DNA of 64,000 nt from CAUZIZ01 sp965222655 (GTDB lineage Bacteria; Acidobacteriota; UBA6911; RPQK01; JAJDTT01), in contig CBDCUP010000022.1 in the NCBI GenBank assembly GCA_965222655.1, forward strand, positions 1,612,001-1,676,000, given 5' to 3'. Numbering within the stretch: position 1 is the stretch's first letter; the number at the start of each line of letters is the position of its first letter. The notes under the pieces were generated by a model that was given only the letters and a program-made list of their open reading frames with translations, made no database searches and was not told the origin of the DNA. The translations under genes were made by a program, and so were the position numbers. Positions 38,749 through 47,424 of the stretch are shown here, piece after piece.

Positions 38749-39500
38749 TTACCTCGTATAGAGAAGCTCTAGCCGCTCCTTCAAAAGCAATAAGATCTCC
38801 TCAACCGTGGATTTCTCCTCAATTGTCGGAAAAGTCTGCAGATACGTTCTGGTTCGTGCGAGGGCCTTTTGGAAAGCAGCTCGCTGCTGCGGTCGTGGTC
38901 GCCCGGCAGCCTTCGAGGGCTGGGCGGCAACTCTTGGTGAAGTGGTTGAGCGAACTCCCGATCCTTGGTGAACGTGAAGGTGATGGGCGGCTGCGAACAG
39001 TTGATACCCAGAGACAACTCCGCTCGACGCAGGAGAACTCCTTGGTCGGGCAAGATCAGCGCTCCGTTGGCGGTGTTGGTGATCCGTGTCCCATCGGTAA
39101 TGCCCTGGTTGACGGTTACCGAGAAGGCAATCGTATGGCTCGGAGGAAACGCTGGCCCCCCAAGGGATCCCGTCCAAACCACCCTATTCTGCTCGCTGCT
39201 GAAGACGGAGCCGTTGGTGGCGCTTCCTGCGACATAGGTCGTCCCCGCAGGGATAGGGTCGCCGATCGAAGCAGTTAGACCAGGGGTACCCTCATTCGAT
39301 TGATTGGTCAGCGTTATCTGATACGAGATGGAGCTGCCGGGGCAAAGCGGCGTCGGGAAGATCGCTGATTTCTCGATCTTGGCTTGGAAGGGCGCGCCCA
39401 GGGGGATAGGGTCGCTAGAGGAAACCGTTCGAATCTCCTCACCGCGGAGGCCTACCGAAAACAAGCCGATCGCCAGCATCCAGAGCGCCGAGAATCTCAT
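38749..39500 (-). CDS. DUF11-like secreted surface protein (probable frameshift near its end)
   Basis: Start chosen at ATG 39500 (MRFSALWMLAIGLFSVGLRG, a signal peptide). A DUF11 / conserved-repeat domain follows: PGSSISYQITLTNQSNEGTP, GDPIPAGTTYVAGSATNGSV, VNQGITDGTRITNTANGALI. After ITFTFTKD (about 38965) the first frame gives a basic, unnatural tail ending at 38781, whereas a neighbouring frame reads on as AAFQKALARTRTYLQTFPTI, EEILLLLKERLELLYTR to a stop at 38749, which looks like a genuine helical end. A frameshift near 38960-38980 is therefore likely, real or technical. Confidence 0.55.
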
Positions 39501-39622
39501 CGAGGAAGTCCTATTTATATCGGCTCGCGAGGGCAGACAATCCCAAAGCCCTTTGAACCCAGGGCCAAGATCCAAGTTTTCAGGACCTCTTACGTAATGT
39601 ATTTTGTAACATGGAATTCTCT

Positions 39623-40714
39623 TCAAGCGTACTTGGTTCTTAACATGGAGGCGGCGTCGCACATCGCCTTGAGTTTGAGATAGGCCTCGTCCAGGTCCAT
39701 CGGGTTGACGCTCGAGGGGGAGAATCCACAATCCGGATTCAACGTAATTCGCTCCTTGGGGACGAACTCCATCGCCCTTTCCACTCGCTCCACCACTAGC
39801 TCGGGAGTTTCGACTCTGTTGTCGGTGTGGTCGATGACCCCCAGACCGAGAATCTTGTCCGCTGGAAAATGCCGCAGGACGTCTACCCCTCCGGCGTCAG
39901 GGGTTGCAAACTCGATGGCGAAGCGGTCGACCTTCATCCGACCGAGGGCCTCGATGATCAGTTCATAGGAACCCTTGGTGGAATGCGATCGATTGAAATG
40001 AGCGTGGCACAAGTGGACGCTCAGAAAGGCGCCTTCTATGCCCTCTACGGCCTGGTTGACAGACCTGACGCTGAGTTCGATCTCCCGATCCACGTCGTCG
40101 ATGCCCTCCCGCCTACGGTAGTCAGGGTCTACCAGGAGCGCCAGCCAGGGATCGTCGAGTTGGATCGCATCTACTCCGAAATCGATGAGGGTCTCGATCT
40201 CGGCTCGGACGATGGGAATGCAGGTGTCCATGAACCCTTCTCGGCTGGGGTAGGCAGATGAGGAGTGCTCCGGGTCCCACATGCGGCGGGCAATGGTATA
40301 GGCTGAGGGCAAGGCTACGACGATCCGACTGTCGCTGTGCCTGCGAATAAACTCAACCTCGGATGCAGCGATCGATCGATGCGGCGAGAGCTGGGAGACG
40401 ACAGCGGGATATCTGAGGTCTGGGTAGTCGACGTTACCTGCCGATACGAGATCGGATTGGAATCCATCGACCGCCTCGGCGAAGACCTTGACGTAGCTTT
40501 CGCGTCTCCACTCGCCGTCGGAAATGAAGTCCAACCCAGCCCGCTCCTGCATTTTCAAGGCTGAGGGAACCACCGAATCCAGCAGCTGATCGGCCTGGGT
40601 CGGACTGACTTTACCTGACTTGCGTTCCTCGATCAGCTCCTTGACCCATTGAGGACGGGGGAGGCTGCCCACGACCATGGTTGGGAAGAGGAGACCAGCT
40701 GGCATGGGTGTCAT
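39623..40714 (-). CDS. MetE-like cobalamin-independent methionine synthase family protein
   Basis: 363 codons, the size of a single catalytic barrel rather than the 750 residues of full MetE. It shows the family start PTMVVGSLPRPQWVKELIEE, DFISDGEWRRESYV, and zinc-site motifs: HLCHAHFN (His and Cys), IEFATPDAGG and LNPDCGFSPSS (the second Cys). Related stand-alone core proteins transfer methyl groups to homocysteine-like thiols. ATG 40714 follows a repeat-rich region; a short 3' neighbour is the DUF11-like gene, probably separate. Confidence 0.85.
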   Translation of the reverse strand: MTPMPAGLLFPTMVVGSLPRPQWVKELIEERKSGKVSPTQADQLLDSVVPSALKMQERAGLDFISDGEWRRESYVKVFAEAVDGFQSDLVSAGNVDYPDLRYPAVVSQLSPHRSIAASEVEFIRRHSDSRIVVALPSAYTIARRMWDPEHSSSAYPSREGFMDTCIPIVRAEIETLIDFGVDAIQLDDPWLALLVDPDYRRREGIDDVDREIELSVRSVNQAVEGIEGAFLSVHLCHAHFNRSHSTKGSYELIIEALGRMKVDRFAIEFATPDAGGVDVLRHFPADKILGLGVIDHTDNRVETPELVVERVERAMEFVPKERITLNPDCGFSPSSVNPMDLDEAYLKLKAMCDAASMLRTKYA

Positions 40715-40797
40715 GTTTGTTGATCCTTCTTAGTGAGGGCCTCCGGCTCCGCCGGATCATTCGAGAAAGGAACTGCTTCTCACTTCAGGGGCCCATC

Positions 40798-40864
40798 ACT
40801 TACGCCGAAGGCGTTACTGCGAGTAGCCTAGGGTTGGCAATGCGAAGCGAGCTACCCTGGGTTT
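40798..40864 (-). repeat. Host palindromic repeat family B, copy 1
   Basis: Reads, on the minus strand, AACCCAGGGTAGCTCGCTTC, GCATTGCCAACCCT, then GGCTACTCGCAGTAACGCC and the hairpin GCCTTCGGCG. Other copies are at 41195-43257 (split by IS110), 57069-57138 and 57231-57297. The segment CCAACCCT-GGCTAC is the IS110 target in the split copy. Confidence 0.75.
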
Positions 40865-41096
40865 AAGTAGGCACTTCGTGCCGACGGCCAAGGCCGTAAA
40901 AGGCTGTTTCGGGACACCCCGGCTGTGACGAAAGGGCGGTCTCAGAGAACAGCTCACTTGATTGAAATTCCGAGACTGTTAAGTAGGCACTTCGTGCCGA
41001 CGGCCAAGGCCGTAAAAGGCTGTTTCGGGACACCCCGGCTGTGACGAAAGGGCGGTCTCAGAGAACAGCTCACTTGATTGAAATTCCGAGACTGTT
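40865..41096 (+). repeat. Perfect tandem duplication, 2 x 116 bp
   Basis: Units 40865-40980 and 40981-41096 are identical base for base, each starting AAGTAGGCACTTCGTGCC and ending CGAGACTGTT. Each carries two small hairpins (GGCACTTCGTGCC and ACGGCCAAGGCCGT). Positions 41128-41176 beyond it (GTTATTGCC...GCAATAACCCC) match, in inverse, the spacer between the repeat pair at 57150-57196. No gene in 40715-41227. Confidence 0.85.
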
Positions 41097-41314
41097 AAGA
41101 TGCCCCTGCCTTTTCTACACTGAAAGTGTTATTGCCAATGGGTTTCCGGTCAGCAATAACCCCTTTTGGGTAACACATTTCTTTTGAACGATATAGACCC
41201 AGGGTAGCTCGCTTCGCATTGCCAACCCTTATAGTTGGGAAGGTACTGAGATCGGGAAGATGGGAGCGGCAAGTAGCCGTAGCCGCCTTTCTTTCTTTTT
41301 TGCTACTTTTTTCT

Positions 41315-41631
41315 GGTTCATCCGGTAAATGGGGAGGTGCCGCCAGTCAAAGGCAGGCCATGGAAACTGCCGCACTATGCAAACCGTGGAAAAACAAGTA
41401 GTTCTAGAGGAGAACTGGCAAGTGCTCGCAGTTGTTTTTCCACCGTTCGCACAGCGCTTGGAAAACTCCGTATCACGGGCTTGCTGGCCCGGTTCGATGT
41501 CGCTCGGAGTTTTCCACAGTTCCCACGGCCTCTGCTACTGCAGCCGACTATATGGACAAGCGAACGGGGAGCAGATTTGGGATCCGGAAGGTGCCAACCA
41601 CGTCCCCACCTCCCCATTTACCGGATGACCC
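41315..41631 (+). mobile_element. 317-bp mini-element, copy 2
   Basis: Same 25-bp inverted ends and interior as copy 1 at 27203-27519 but in the opposite orientation. Target duplication TTTTTTCT at 41307-41314 and 41632-41639. It sits in the IS110 left end, 45 bp upstream of the first stem of the bridge RNA. Confidence 0.88.
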
Positions 41632-41670
41632 TTTTTTCTTTCTTTGTGGAAGGTGTGGATGGTGTGCAAA

Positions 41671-41845
41671 AGTGTGGAGTCGGGAGCTCGATAGTCGACT
41701 CCCAGGACGCTCGGGTCCGTCACGAATGCCAACCCTTATCGGGAGGACGATTAAGCCCAGACTTTCGGACGGACCCTGGGCCGGATTTGGACGAATACTC
41801 AGATGCTGTCCGCTCAGGAGGACTTCTATAAGGAATTCGCCGCCC
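41671..41845 (+). ncRNA. Predicted IS110 bridge RNA with target and donor loops
   Basis: Structure read from the sequence: 5' stem-loop 41676-41682/41696-41702 (GGAGTCG/CGACTCC); first loop closed by 41713-41721/41768-41776 (GGGTCCGTC/GACGGACCC) and capped by ATCG/CGAT; second loop closed by 41792-41796/41835-41839 (CGAAT/ATTCG) and capped by GTCC/GGAC. Loop 1 carries TGCCAACCCT (41727-41736), identical to the left target 41220-41229, and AGCCCAG (41754-41760), complementary to the right target CTGGGCT (43222-43228). Loop 2 carries CTCAGATG (41798-41805), identical to the right end of the element (43213-43220), and CTATAAG (41826-41832), complementary to CTTATAG at its left end (41228-41234). 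This is the layout known for IS621. Confidence 0.85.
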
Positions 41846-41888
41846 CCGGTTTGCGTCCGACGAAACACCAGAGAAGGGGAGAGGAGCC

Positions 41889-43142
41889 ATGAAGCCGATT
41901 GAGGAGCAGACCATTGGAGTGTGGGTGGGCCTGGACTGGGCCGACCAAGAGCATGCCTACGCGCTGCGGATGTCGGGCTCGAGCGAAATCGAGACCGGCG
42001 ACGTCAAACAAACACCGGAGGCCCTGCAGAGCTGGATCAACGGGCTGAGAGAAAGGAGCGGAGGCGGCTGGGTCGCGATCGCCGTCGAACAGAGCCGGGG
42101 AGCGCTGCTGTATGCGCTGATGGATTACGATTTTGTGTTGATCTACCCGATCAACCCGAAGTCCTTGAGCCGCTACCGTGGAGCCTTCTATCCCAGTGGA
42201 GGCAAAGACGACCCGAGGGATGCGGATCTGGTGCTGGACTACCTGCTCAAGCATCGGGAACGGATTCGATTGTGGGAACCCGAATCGCCGGAGGTGCGCT
42301 CCCTGCGCCTGTTGTCCGAGCAACGGCGCAAGCTGGTCGATCTGCGCGCGGACTTGACCAATCAGTGGACCGCCAACTTGAAGAACTACTTTCCTCAGGC
42401 CCTGAAATGGGTCGGCCCGCTCAAAGGGAAGACGGCCTGTGATTTCCTGAACCGTTGGCCCAGCCTTGAGGCCTTGCAGCGGGTCAAGCCGACCACGATT
42501 CGCCGCTTTCTCAAGAGCCATCGGGTGGGGGGCAGCGAAAAGTTGCACTCCAAGCTGGAGGAGATCAAGCAGGCCCGGGCGCTGACCCACGATGCGGCCA
42601 TTGTGACGGCGGCTAGCCTGATGACTCAGAGCTTGGCGGGACAGATCCTGCACTTGAATGAGTCCATCCAGCGGTTTGATGCCAAAATCGAGGAACTCTT
42701 CAACCACCACCCCGACCATTTCATTTTCAGCAGTCTGCCCGGCTCTGGAAAGGCTCTGGGACCGCGGCTCTTAACTCTCTTTGGGGAGGATCGGGATCGT
42801 TTCCAATGCGCCGCGGAGGTACAGACCGTCTCCGGCATCGCCCCCCTGCTGCGAAGCAGTGGCAAGACCCGCATCGTGTCTTACCGTTGGGCCTGTCCCA
42901 AGTTCGTCCGCCAGGGCGTTCACGAATTCGCCGCTCACTCCCGGCACTGGTGCCCCTGGGCGCAAGCGTTCTACCAGATGCAGCTCAGCCAAGGGAAAGA
43001 TCATCACGTCGCGGTGCGCTCTTTGGCCTTCAAGTGGCTGCGCATAATCTACCGCTGCTGGAAGAACCGGATCCCCTACGACGACGCCATTTATGTGGCT
43101 TCTTTGAAGGCGAACAACGCCCCTTTGCTGGCCTTCTTGTAG
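41889..43142 (+). CDS. IS110-family DEDD recombinase
   Basis: 417 codons; the start ATG is preceded by GGGGAGAGGAGCC. N-terminal RuvC-like DEDD domain: VGLDWADQEHAYAL (Asp16), AIAVEQSRGALLYAL (Glu), and DDPRDADLVLDYLL (Asp pair). A helical linker leads to the C-terminal transposase_20 domain: FSSLPGSGKALGPRLLTLFG, VSGIAPLLRSSGKTRIVSYR (the Ser region of the composite active site), WAQAFYQMQLSQGKDHHVAV, LAFKWLRIIYRCWKN. It appears intact. It would act with the RNA encoded just upstream. Confidence 0.92.
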   Translation: MKPIEEQTIGVWVGLDWADQEHAYALRMSGSSEIETGDVKQTPEALQSWINGLRERSGGGWVAIAVEQSRGALLYALMDYDFVLIYPINPKSLSRYRGAFYPSGGKDDPRDADLVLDYLLKHRERIRLWEPESPEVRSLRLLSEQRRKLVDLRADLTNQWTANLKNYFPQALKWVGPLKGKTACDFLNRWPSLEALQRVKPTTIRRFLKSHRVGGSEKLHSKLEEIKQARALTHDAAIVTAASLMTQSLAGQILHLNESIQRFDAKIEELFNHHPDHFIFSSLPGSGKALGPRLLTLFGEDRDRFQCAAEVQTVSGIAPLLRSSGKTRIVSYRWACPKFVRQGVHEFAAHSRHWCPWAQAFYQMQLSQGKDHHVAVRSLAFKWLRIIYRCWKNRIPYDDAIYVASLKANNAPLLAFL

Positions 43143-43330
43143 AGAGCAATCAAGCTGTGGAAAAAAATGCAACCGGCTGAAAAAAAACTTGAAAAAACAC
43201 TTGACTTGAAACCTCAGATGTCTGGGCTACTCGCAATAACACCTTCGGTGTACGAAGACGTCTCAAGTACGCCCACCAAATCAATCGCTTACGGCTCTGC
43301 TCGCCCCGATTCTATAAATCAAGCTTCAGG

Positions 43331-44692
43331 TCAGGTGGTCTTCTTCTTGATCAGATCACTCCGGCCGAGATGTATCTTGTCGAAGCTGTCGTCCGAGATG
43401 ACGTAGTACCAGTCGGCAAATCGGGTATTCAGCCGCTCCGAGCGTTCCTTTGCGCTGTCTTGTTTCTTTTTCCACTCATCGTACTTGTTCTTCAACTCGC
43501 TGTTGGTGCGGTCGGCGTCGCTCCATTCGCTTTCGGCCTTGTTCAGGAAATCGGTGTTCCGTGGCTCAGGCGGTCCGGAAGAACTGGCCTCGTATGCGGT
43601 CGTCAGGAAGAGGTACCTGTTCTCTCCAGGTCCGGCGTCCTTGTCATCACTTGCCTCAGACCCGGCGGTGATTGCTTCTCCAGAACCGTAGACAATTTCT
43701 CCAAAGCGCAAGGTGTAGGTGACGCCGTCGCTGGTTTCGACCTCCAGCTCCCCTTCATTGGAAAGCAGGCTGCCTTTTCTGCTGAAGAAGAACCCTTTGC
43801 TCTGCAGCGACATGAGGTCTGACTGGGTGAGGCGGGTCCCCTCCTCGGACCGGCTCAAGCTCCTTGACAAGCCCTCCGGCTTGGGTCGAACGCCTACGAT
43901 GGAGAGCTCGTCGACAGTCTTCACCAGATCGTTCATCTTGTAGGTTTCCAACTCCTGGCTGGAGGACATGCGGTCGGCTTCCCACTTTTCATCCTTCTTG
44001 GTCAGGATCAAGGTGCCTCTCTGGTTTATGGTCCCGGTGCGCTCGTTGATCGAATAGTCCTTCAGAGTCACGCGCTGGATTTCGTCTTTCTCCAACTCCA
44101 TCAGATCGCGCTCGATCCAATCCTCGAATTTGGTGGACACTTCGAGATCCAGTTTGGCTACGTAAACTCGTTTCTGGCCAGGGGCTCTGGCGAAGTACAG
44201 CTTTTCCTTGCCTTCGACCTTCCGGCCGATGATGAGATCTGCCAGGACCTGATCGTCTTTTCCTTTGATCGTGACCCTTTTCCCCCGGCCCTTCAGAGAG
44301 GTGGCGCCTTCATCCAGCGGATCGATGACTCCGCAGATTTCGTGGTCGGATACATTGCCGGAACGATAGTCGTCCTTTCTGATCTCGATCATATCGGCTG
44401 CCGTCTTGGCCAGCCGGTCCTTGCCGTCCGCCGGGTAGTCGTGATGTGAGGGTATGGACCACTTGCCTCCTTCGAAGGTGACCTTGAAGGGACGCGCGGC
44501 GGCAGTTTCCTCATCGAACTCGATGACCTCCAGAGTGGTGGCTACGTTGGGATCGGTGAAGTCGGCGAAAAACTGCTCTCCCCGATCCATGAAGGCGTCG
44601 GGAGTGACGTGCCGGGGGGCGGTGAGCAGCGCTGCCGCTAGAAGCAGTAAGCCCACGCCCGCAAAAGTGATGGTTTTTCGAGTTTGACTCAT
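43331..44692 (-). CDS. DUF4340 protein, partner of the Gld-like ABC exporter
   Basis: 453 codons. One N-terminal membrane span (ITFAGVGLLLLAAALLTAPR), then an extracytoplasmic region rich in beta strands with DUF4340 traits: FKVTFEGGKWSIPSHHDYPA, DRLAKTAADMIEIRKDDY, LADLIIGRKVEGKEKLYFAR, FEDWIERDLMELEKDEIQRV. A charged coiled segment (SELKNKYDEWKKKQDSAKER) is near the end, before WYYVISDDSFDKIHLGRSDL. The gene starts 2 bp after the exporter permease stop. DUF4340 proteins usually accompany GldG-like transporters; their role is not well established. Confidence 0.85.
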   Translation of the reverse strand: MSQTRKTITFAGVGLLLLAAALLTAPRHVTPDAFMDRGEQFFADFTDPNVATTLEVIEFDEETAAARPFKVTFEGGKWSIPSHHDYPADGKDRLAKTAADMIEIRKDDYRSGNVSDHEICGVIDPLDEGATSLKGRGKRVTIKGKDDQVLADLIIGRKVEGKEKLYFARAPGQKRVYVAKLDLEVSTKFEDWIERDLMELEKDEIQRVTLKDYSINERTGTINQRGTLILTKKDEKWEADRMSSSQELETYKMNDLVKTVDELSIVGVRPKPEGLSRSLSRSEEGTRLTQSDLMSLQSKGFFFSRKGSLLSNEGELEVETSDGVTYTLRFGEIVYGSGEAITAGSEASDDKDAGPGENRYLFLTTAYEASSSGPPEPRNTDFLNKAESEWSDADRTNSELKNKYDEWKKKQDSAKERSERLNTRFADWYYVISDDSFDKIHLGRSDLIKKKTT

Positions 44693-44694
44693 GA

Positions 44695-47424
44695 CTATGT
44701 TTTCAACCTCCTGGTGGCTGCGGCGCCCTCGGTCTCTCGGCGCTGCCGCCTCACGAAGATCAGCACGCCCAGGGCAAAGACTGGAATGGGTGGCAGCATC
44801 ACCGCCAGGGTCTTGATATTGCCCTGAATCTGTCTCACCTGCGATTCCATACTCTCTTTGCTGCTGTTGATCTTTGCCTCTTTGGCGGATTCGATGTTGG
44901 CTTTCAAGACCTCGAGTCTGCGGTTTTCGACTTCCTGCAGATTCCGGGCCATGATCTGTTTCGTCTGGGCATCGAGGTCTTGTCGCTGACGCACCGTATT
45001 GACTCTCTCCTCCAGTCGAGCCTGAGCTTCTTTCAGGGCGGCTGCGGCCTCTGTTTCGGCTTCCTGCTCCTTCTTGACCCGTTCTTCGATGAAATTCCGG
45101 GTCTGCTCCTCGACGGCTTCGAGGGTTCGATGCCGGACTCGTTTGTTGCGAAGCGTCACGAACGACTCATCCCCGATCAGGATGTCCATGCAATTGAGAA
45201 AGAGGGTCACGTTATCGAAGTTGAGATTCTCCGGACCGCGTTGTCGAATCTGAAAGAACTGTTCGGAAATGAAGTCGAGGTCGGCAATAACGATTGCGTT
45301 CACACCCTTGGTTGGCGCGGCCTTCTTGTCCTCGGCCTCGCCTGACGCCGGATCCTCACCTTCCTTTTCTTCAGTTGACCCAGCTTCGGAATCCGCAATC
45401 CCAGGACTGCGGATGTGGGCGGCCATGATGTAGTCCTTGTCGTCGGGCTTGTGCGGAAGATTCCGCCGCAGCTGAACCCCCAGGAAATTCCGCTGAACCA
45501 TGGCGGAAAAGGGAAGGGCTCCGGAGGCACGCCCCGATTTTATGAGAGGCTCGAATTCATTGTCTGATCCGGGCGCCTTCTCGATCCGGCCGGGATAGAG
45601 GAGGACCAGCTCCTGCAGCGCCTTGCTGGCGATGTGATCGCTGTTGAAGACCTCCGGATTCTGGTTGCCCTCGCCCACGAAAACCACTTCCGGAGGGAGG
45701 TGGGCCAGATCAGGATGAGGGTTGTAGGTGTCCCACACGATTTCGCCGGAATCCCAGGCGACGCCGATCTTGGAAAGGAGCTGTCTGATGTTTCCCTTCT
45801 CCTTGGGAGGCGGACCCTGTTGCCTCATGAACGGATTCTGGTTCGCCCCGCTCCGCTCCGACGGGGCCAGTCCGATGTTGACTACGGGGAGCGGGTCGAC
45901 CAGCAACAGCGTGGGATTTCCCTTCTCGATGTAGGCCAGCAGATTGTCCATCTCGGGTTGGGGCAGAGAGGAGGGGAGGGCCGCCACTAGGCCGTCGATA
46001 TCCTCAGGGATGGGGCTGGTGGCCGCTATCTGCCTTACCTCGTATTGCTTCTGCAACTCTGCCACCACTGACCAGGCGGGACTGCTCTGCATGGTCTGGA
46101 AATCGAATCCCCCGAAGAGCTTGGCCTCGGTGCCGACCACTCCGATCGTCTTGCGCTCCGTCTTGGCGACCACCCGAATGCTCCGAGTCATCTCGTATTC
46201 GGTGGGGAGTCCGCGATCCAGGAAGGGGATGACCTGTTCCTCGGCACCGCAGGTGAAGGCTATTCCCAGAAAGACGTTGGAAAAGCCCGCCCGAGCGCTT
46301 CCCAGATTGGGTATCTGTCGGGGGGTGATGCCGAATCTCTCCCGTGCCTGACGAGCCCCTTCCGTGAAGGGCTCGGTCTCTTCGATCAGGACTTGAACCT
46401 TACCTCCGCCGATCGAGTCGATTTCGTTCAGTGTGCTCAGGAGATTCGCACGGGTCTGAACGAACTGTTCCGGTACCTCGGGGCTGACGAACGCTTGGAT
46501 GAACACCGGACGGTCTTCCGATAGCTCCCCAATCAGTTCGCGGGTTTCACCGCCCAGGGAGTGGAGGCCTTCTGCGGTCAGATCGGCGCGAATGCTCACC
46601 CGTCCGATGATGACGACGATGCTGATCAAGGCGAGCAGCAGCCCCAGGGAACGCACGGTGTGATGGGCCCACATCGGGTAGCCCTCGGCCTTTCGAGGCC
46701 AATGCCGCCGCTCGATGAGCAGGACGTTGAGGTAGAGCATGAAGGCGGAAAGCGAGATGAAGTAGAAGAGCCCTGAGAGGCTCATCACGCCTCGGGAATA
46801 GTCGTCAAAGGAACGGAAGACGCCCAAGGGCACTAAAGCTTCACCCAACGTCTGGCTAATGCCGCCCAGTAGATCGATGAAGACGAAGAAGGAACAGAAG
46901 ACCGCTCCCAGGACAAAGGCGATGGTTGCATTGGCCGTGAGCAGCGAGGCCAGCATGCCGACCGCAATCAGTGTCCCTCCAATCAGCCAGTATCCCAGGT
47001 AGTTACTGAACATCAGACCCAGATCCGGGCTCCCCAGGAAGGCAAGCACGATGATATGGCTCAGGGACAAGATGAGGGAGGCGGTGTAGATTCCCAGGGT
47101 GGCCAGATACTTGCCCAGCACGATCTCCAGGCTGGTCGCAGGGAGCGTGAAGAGGAGCTCGTCCGTGGCCTGCTTCCGTTCTTCCGACCAGACCGACATG
47201 GTGAGGGCGGGGATGAAGAACAAGAGCAGGTAGGGGAACAGGTAATTCAGCTGGTCAAGGTTGGCCAGATTGTCCAGGAAGAACCGGTCCTGCCAAAAGG
47301 CCGCGGCCGCGCTCAAGAAGATGAACAAGGTAATGAAGACGTAACCTGTAGGGTTCGTGAAGTACTTCCACAGATCTCGCTTTACCAGGGCCCGGATGAA
47401 TCCGATATTGATCTTATCCTTCAT
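44695..47424 (-). CDS. ABC-2 permease fused to GldG-like auxiliary domain
   Basis: 909 codons. Residues about 1-245 form an ABC-2 permease (six spans; WKYFTNPTGYVFITLFIFLS, PALTMSVWSEERKQATDELL, LPATSLEIVLGKYLATLGIY). After a further span (LLLALISIVVIIGRVSIRAD) comes the large external GldG/ABC_transp_aux domain (DLTAEGLHSLGGETRELIGE, VQVLIEETEPFTEGARQARE, LLVDPLPVVNIGLAP, GVNAIVIADLDFISEQFF). A coiled coil (EEQTRNFIEERVKKEQEAET) and a final membrane helix end it. In Bacteroidota GldF and GldG are separate; here they are one chain. It overlaps the ATPase gene by 11 bp. Confidence 0.88.
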   Translation of the reverse strand: MKDKINIGFIRALVKRDLWKYFTNPTGYVFITLFIFLSAAAAFWQDRFFLDNLANLDQLNYLFPYLLLFFIPALTMSVWSEERKQATDELLFTLPATSLEIVLGKYLATLGIYTASLILSLSHIIVLAFLGSPDLGLMFSNYLGYWLIGGTLIAVGMLASLLTANATIAFVLGAVFCSFFVFIDLLGGISQTLGEALVPLGVFRSFDDYSRGVMSLSGLFYFISLSAFMLYLNVLLIERRHWPRKAEGYPMWAHHTVRSLGLLLALISIVVIIGRVSIRADLTAEGLHSLGGETRELIGELSEDRPVFIQAFVSPEVPEQFVQTRANLLSTLNEIDSIGGGKVQVLIEETEPFTEGARQARERFGITPRQIPNLGSARAGFSNVFLGIAFTCGAEEQVIPFLDRGLPTEYEMTRSIRVVAKTERKTIGVVGTEAKLFGGFDFQTMQSSPAWSVVAELQKQYEVRQIAATSPIPEDIDGLVAALPSSLPQPEMDNLLAYIEKGNPTLLLVDPLPVVNIGLAPSERSGANQNPFMRQQGPPPKEKGNIRQLLSKIGVAWDSGEIVWDTYNPHPDLAHLPPEVVFVGEGNQNPEVFNSDHIASKALQELVLLYPGRIEKAPGSDNEFEPLIKSGRASGALPFSAMVQRNFLGVQLRRNLPHKPDDKDYIMAAHIRSPGIADSEAGSTEEKEGEDPASGEAEDKKAAPTKGVNAIVIADLDFISEQFFQIRQRGPENLNFDNVTLFLNCMDILIGDESFVTLRNKRVRHRTLEAVEEQTRNFIEERVKKEQEAETEAAAALKEAQARLEERVNTVRQRQDLDAQTKQIMARNLQEVENRRLEVLKANIESAKEAKINSSKESMESQVRQIQGNIKTLAVMLPPIPVFALGVLIFVRRQRRETEGAAATRRLKT

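Larger units (their letters stand above)
41228..43223 (+). mobile_element. IS110-family element (with an internal mini-element)
   Basis: The element is bounded by CT dinucleotides at 41228-41229 and 43222-43223, the core expected of IS110/IS621-type recombination. Left end: 41230-41314, then the 317-bp mini-element with its duplication, then 41640-41888 with a structured RNA; the recombinase gene is at 41889-43142; the right end is about 80 bp. Without the mini-element it would be about 1.67 kb, normal for the IS110 subgroup, in which the long non-coding end lies 5' of the gene. Confidence 0.85.
41195..43257 (+). repeat. Family B palindromic repeat split by the IS110 insertion
   Basis: The left part (41195-41229, ending GCATTGCCAACCCT) and the right part (43222-43257, CTGGGCTACTCGCAATAAC and on) join over the shared dinucleotide CT to give an intact family B copy closely matching 57231-57297. 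This identifies the pre-insertion site. Confidence 0.8.

Noticed and set aside
41337..41831. A 164-codon open frame spanning the mini-element and the IS110 left end
   Set aside because: It crosses the mini-element border and the bridge RNA; the same peptide appears in the other copy only because the DNA is identical.
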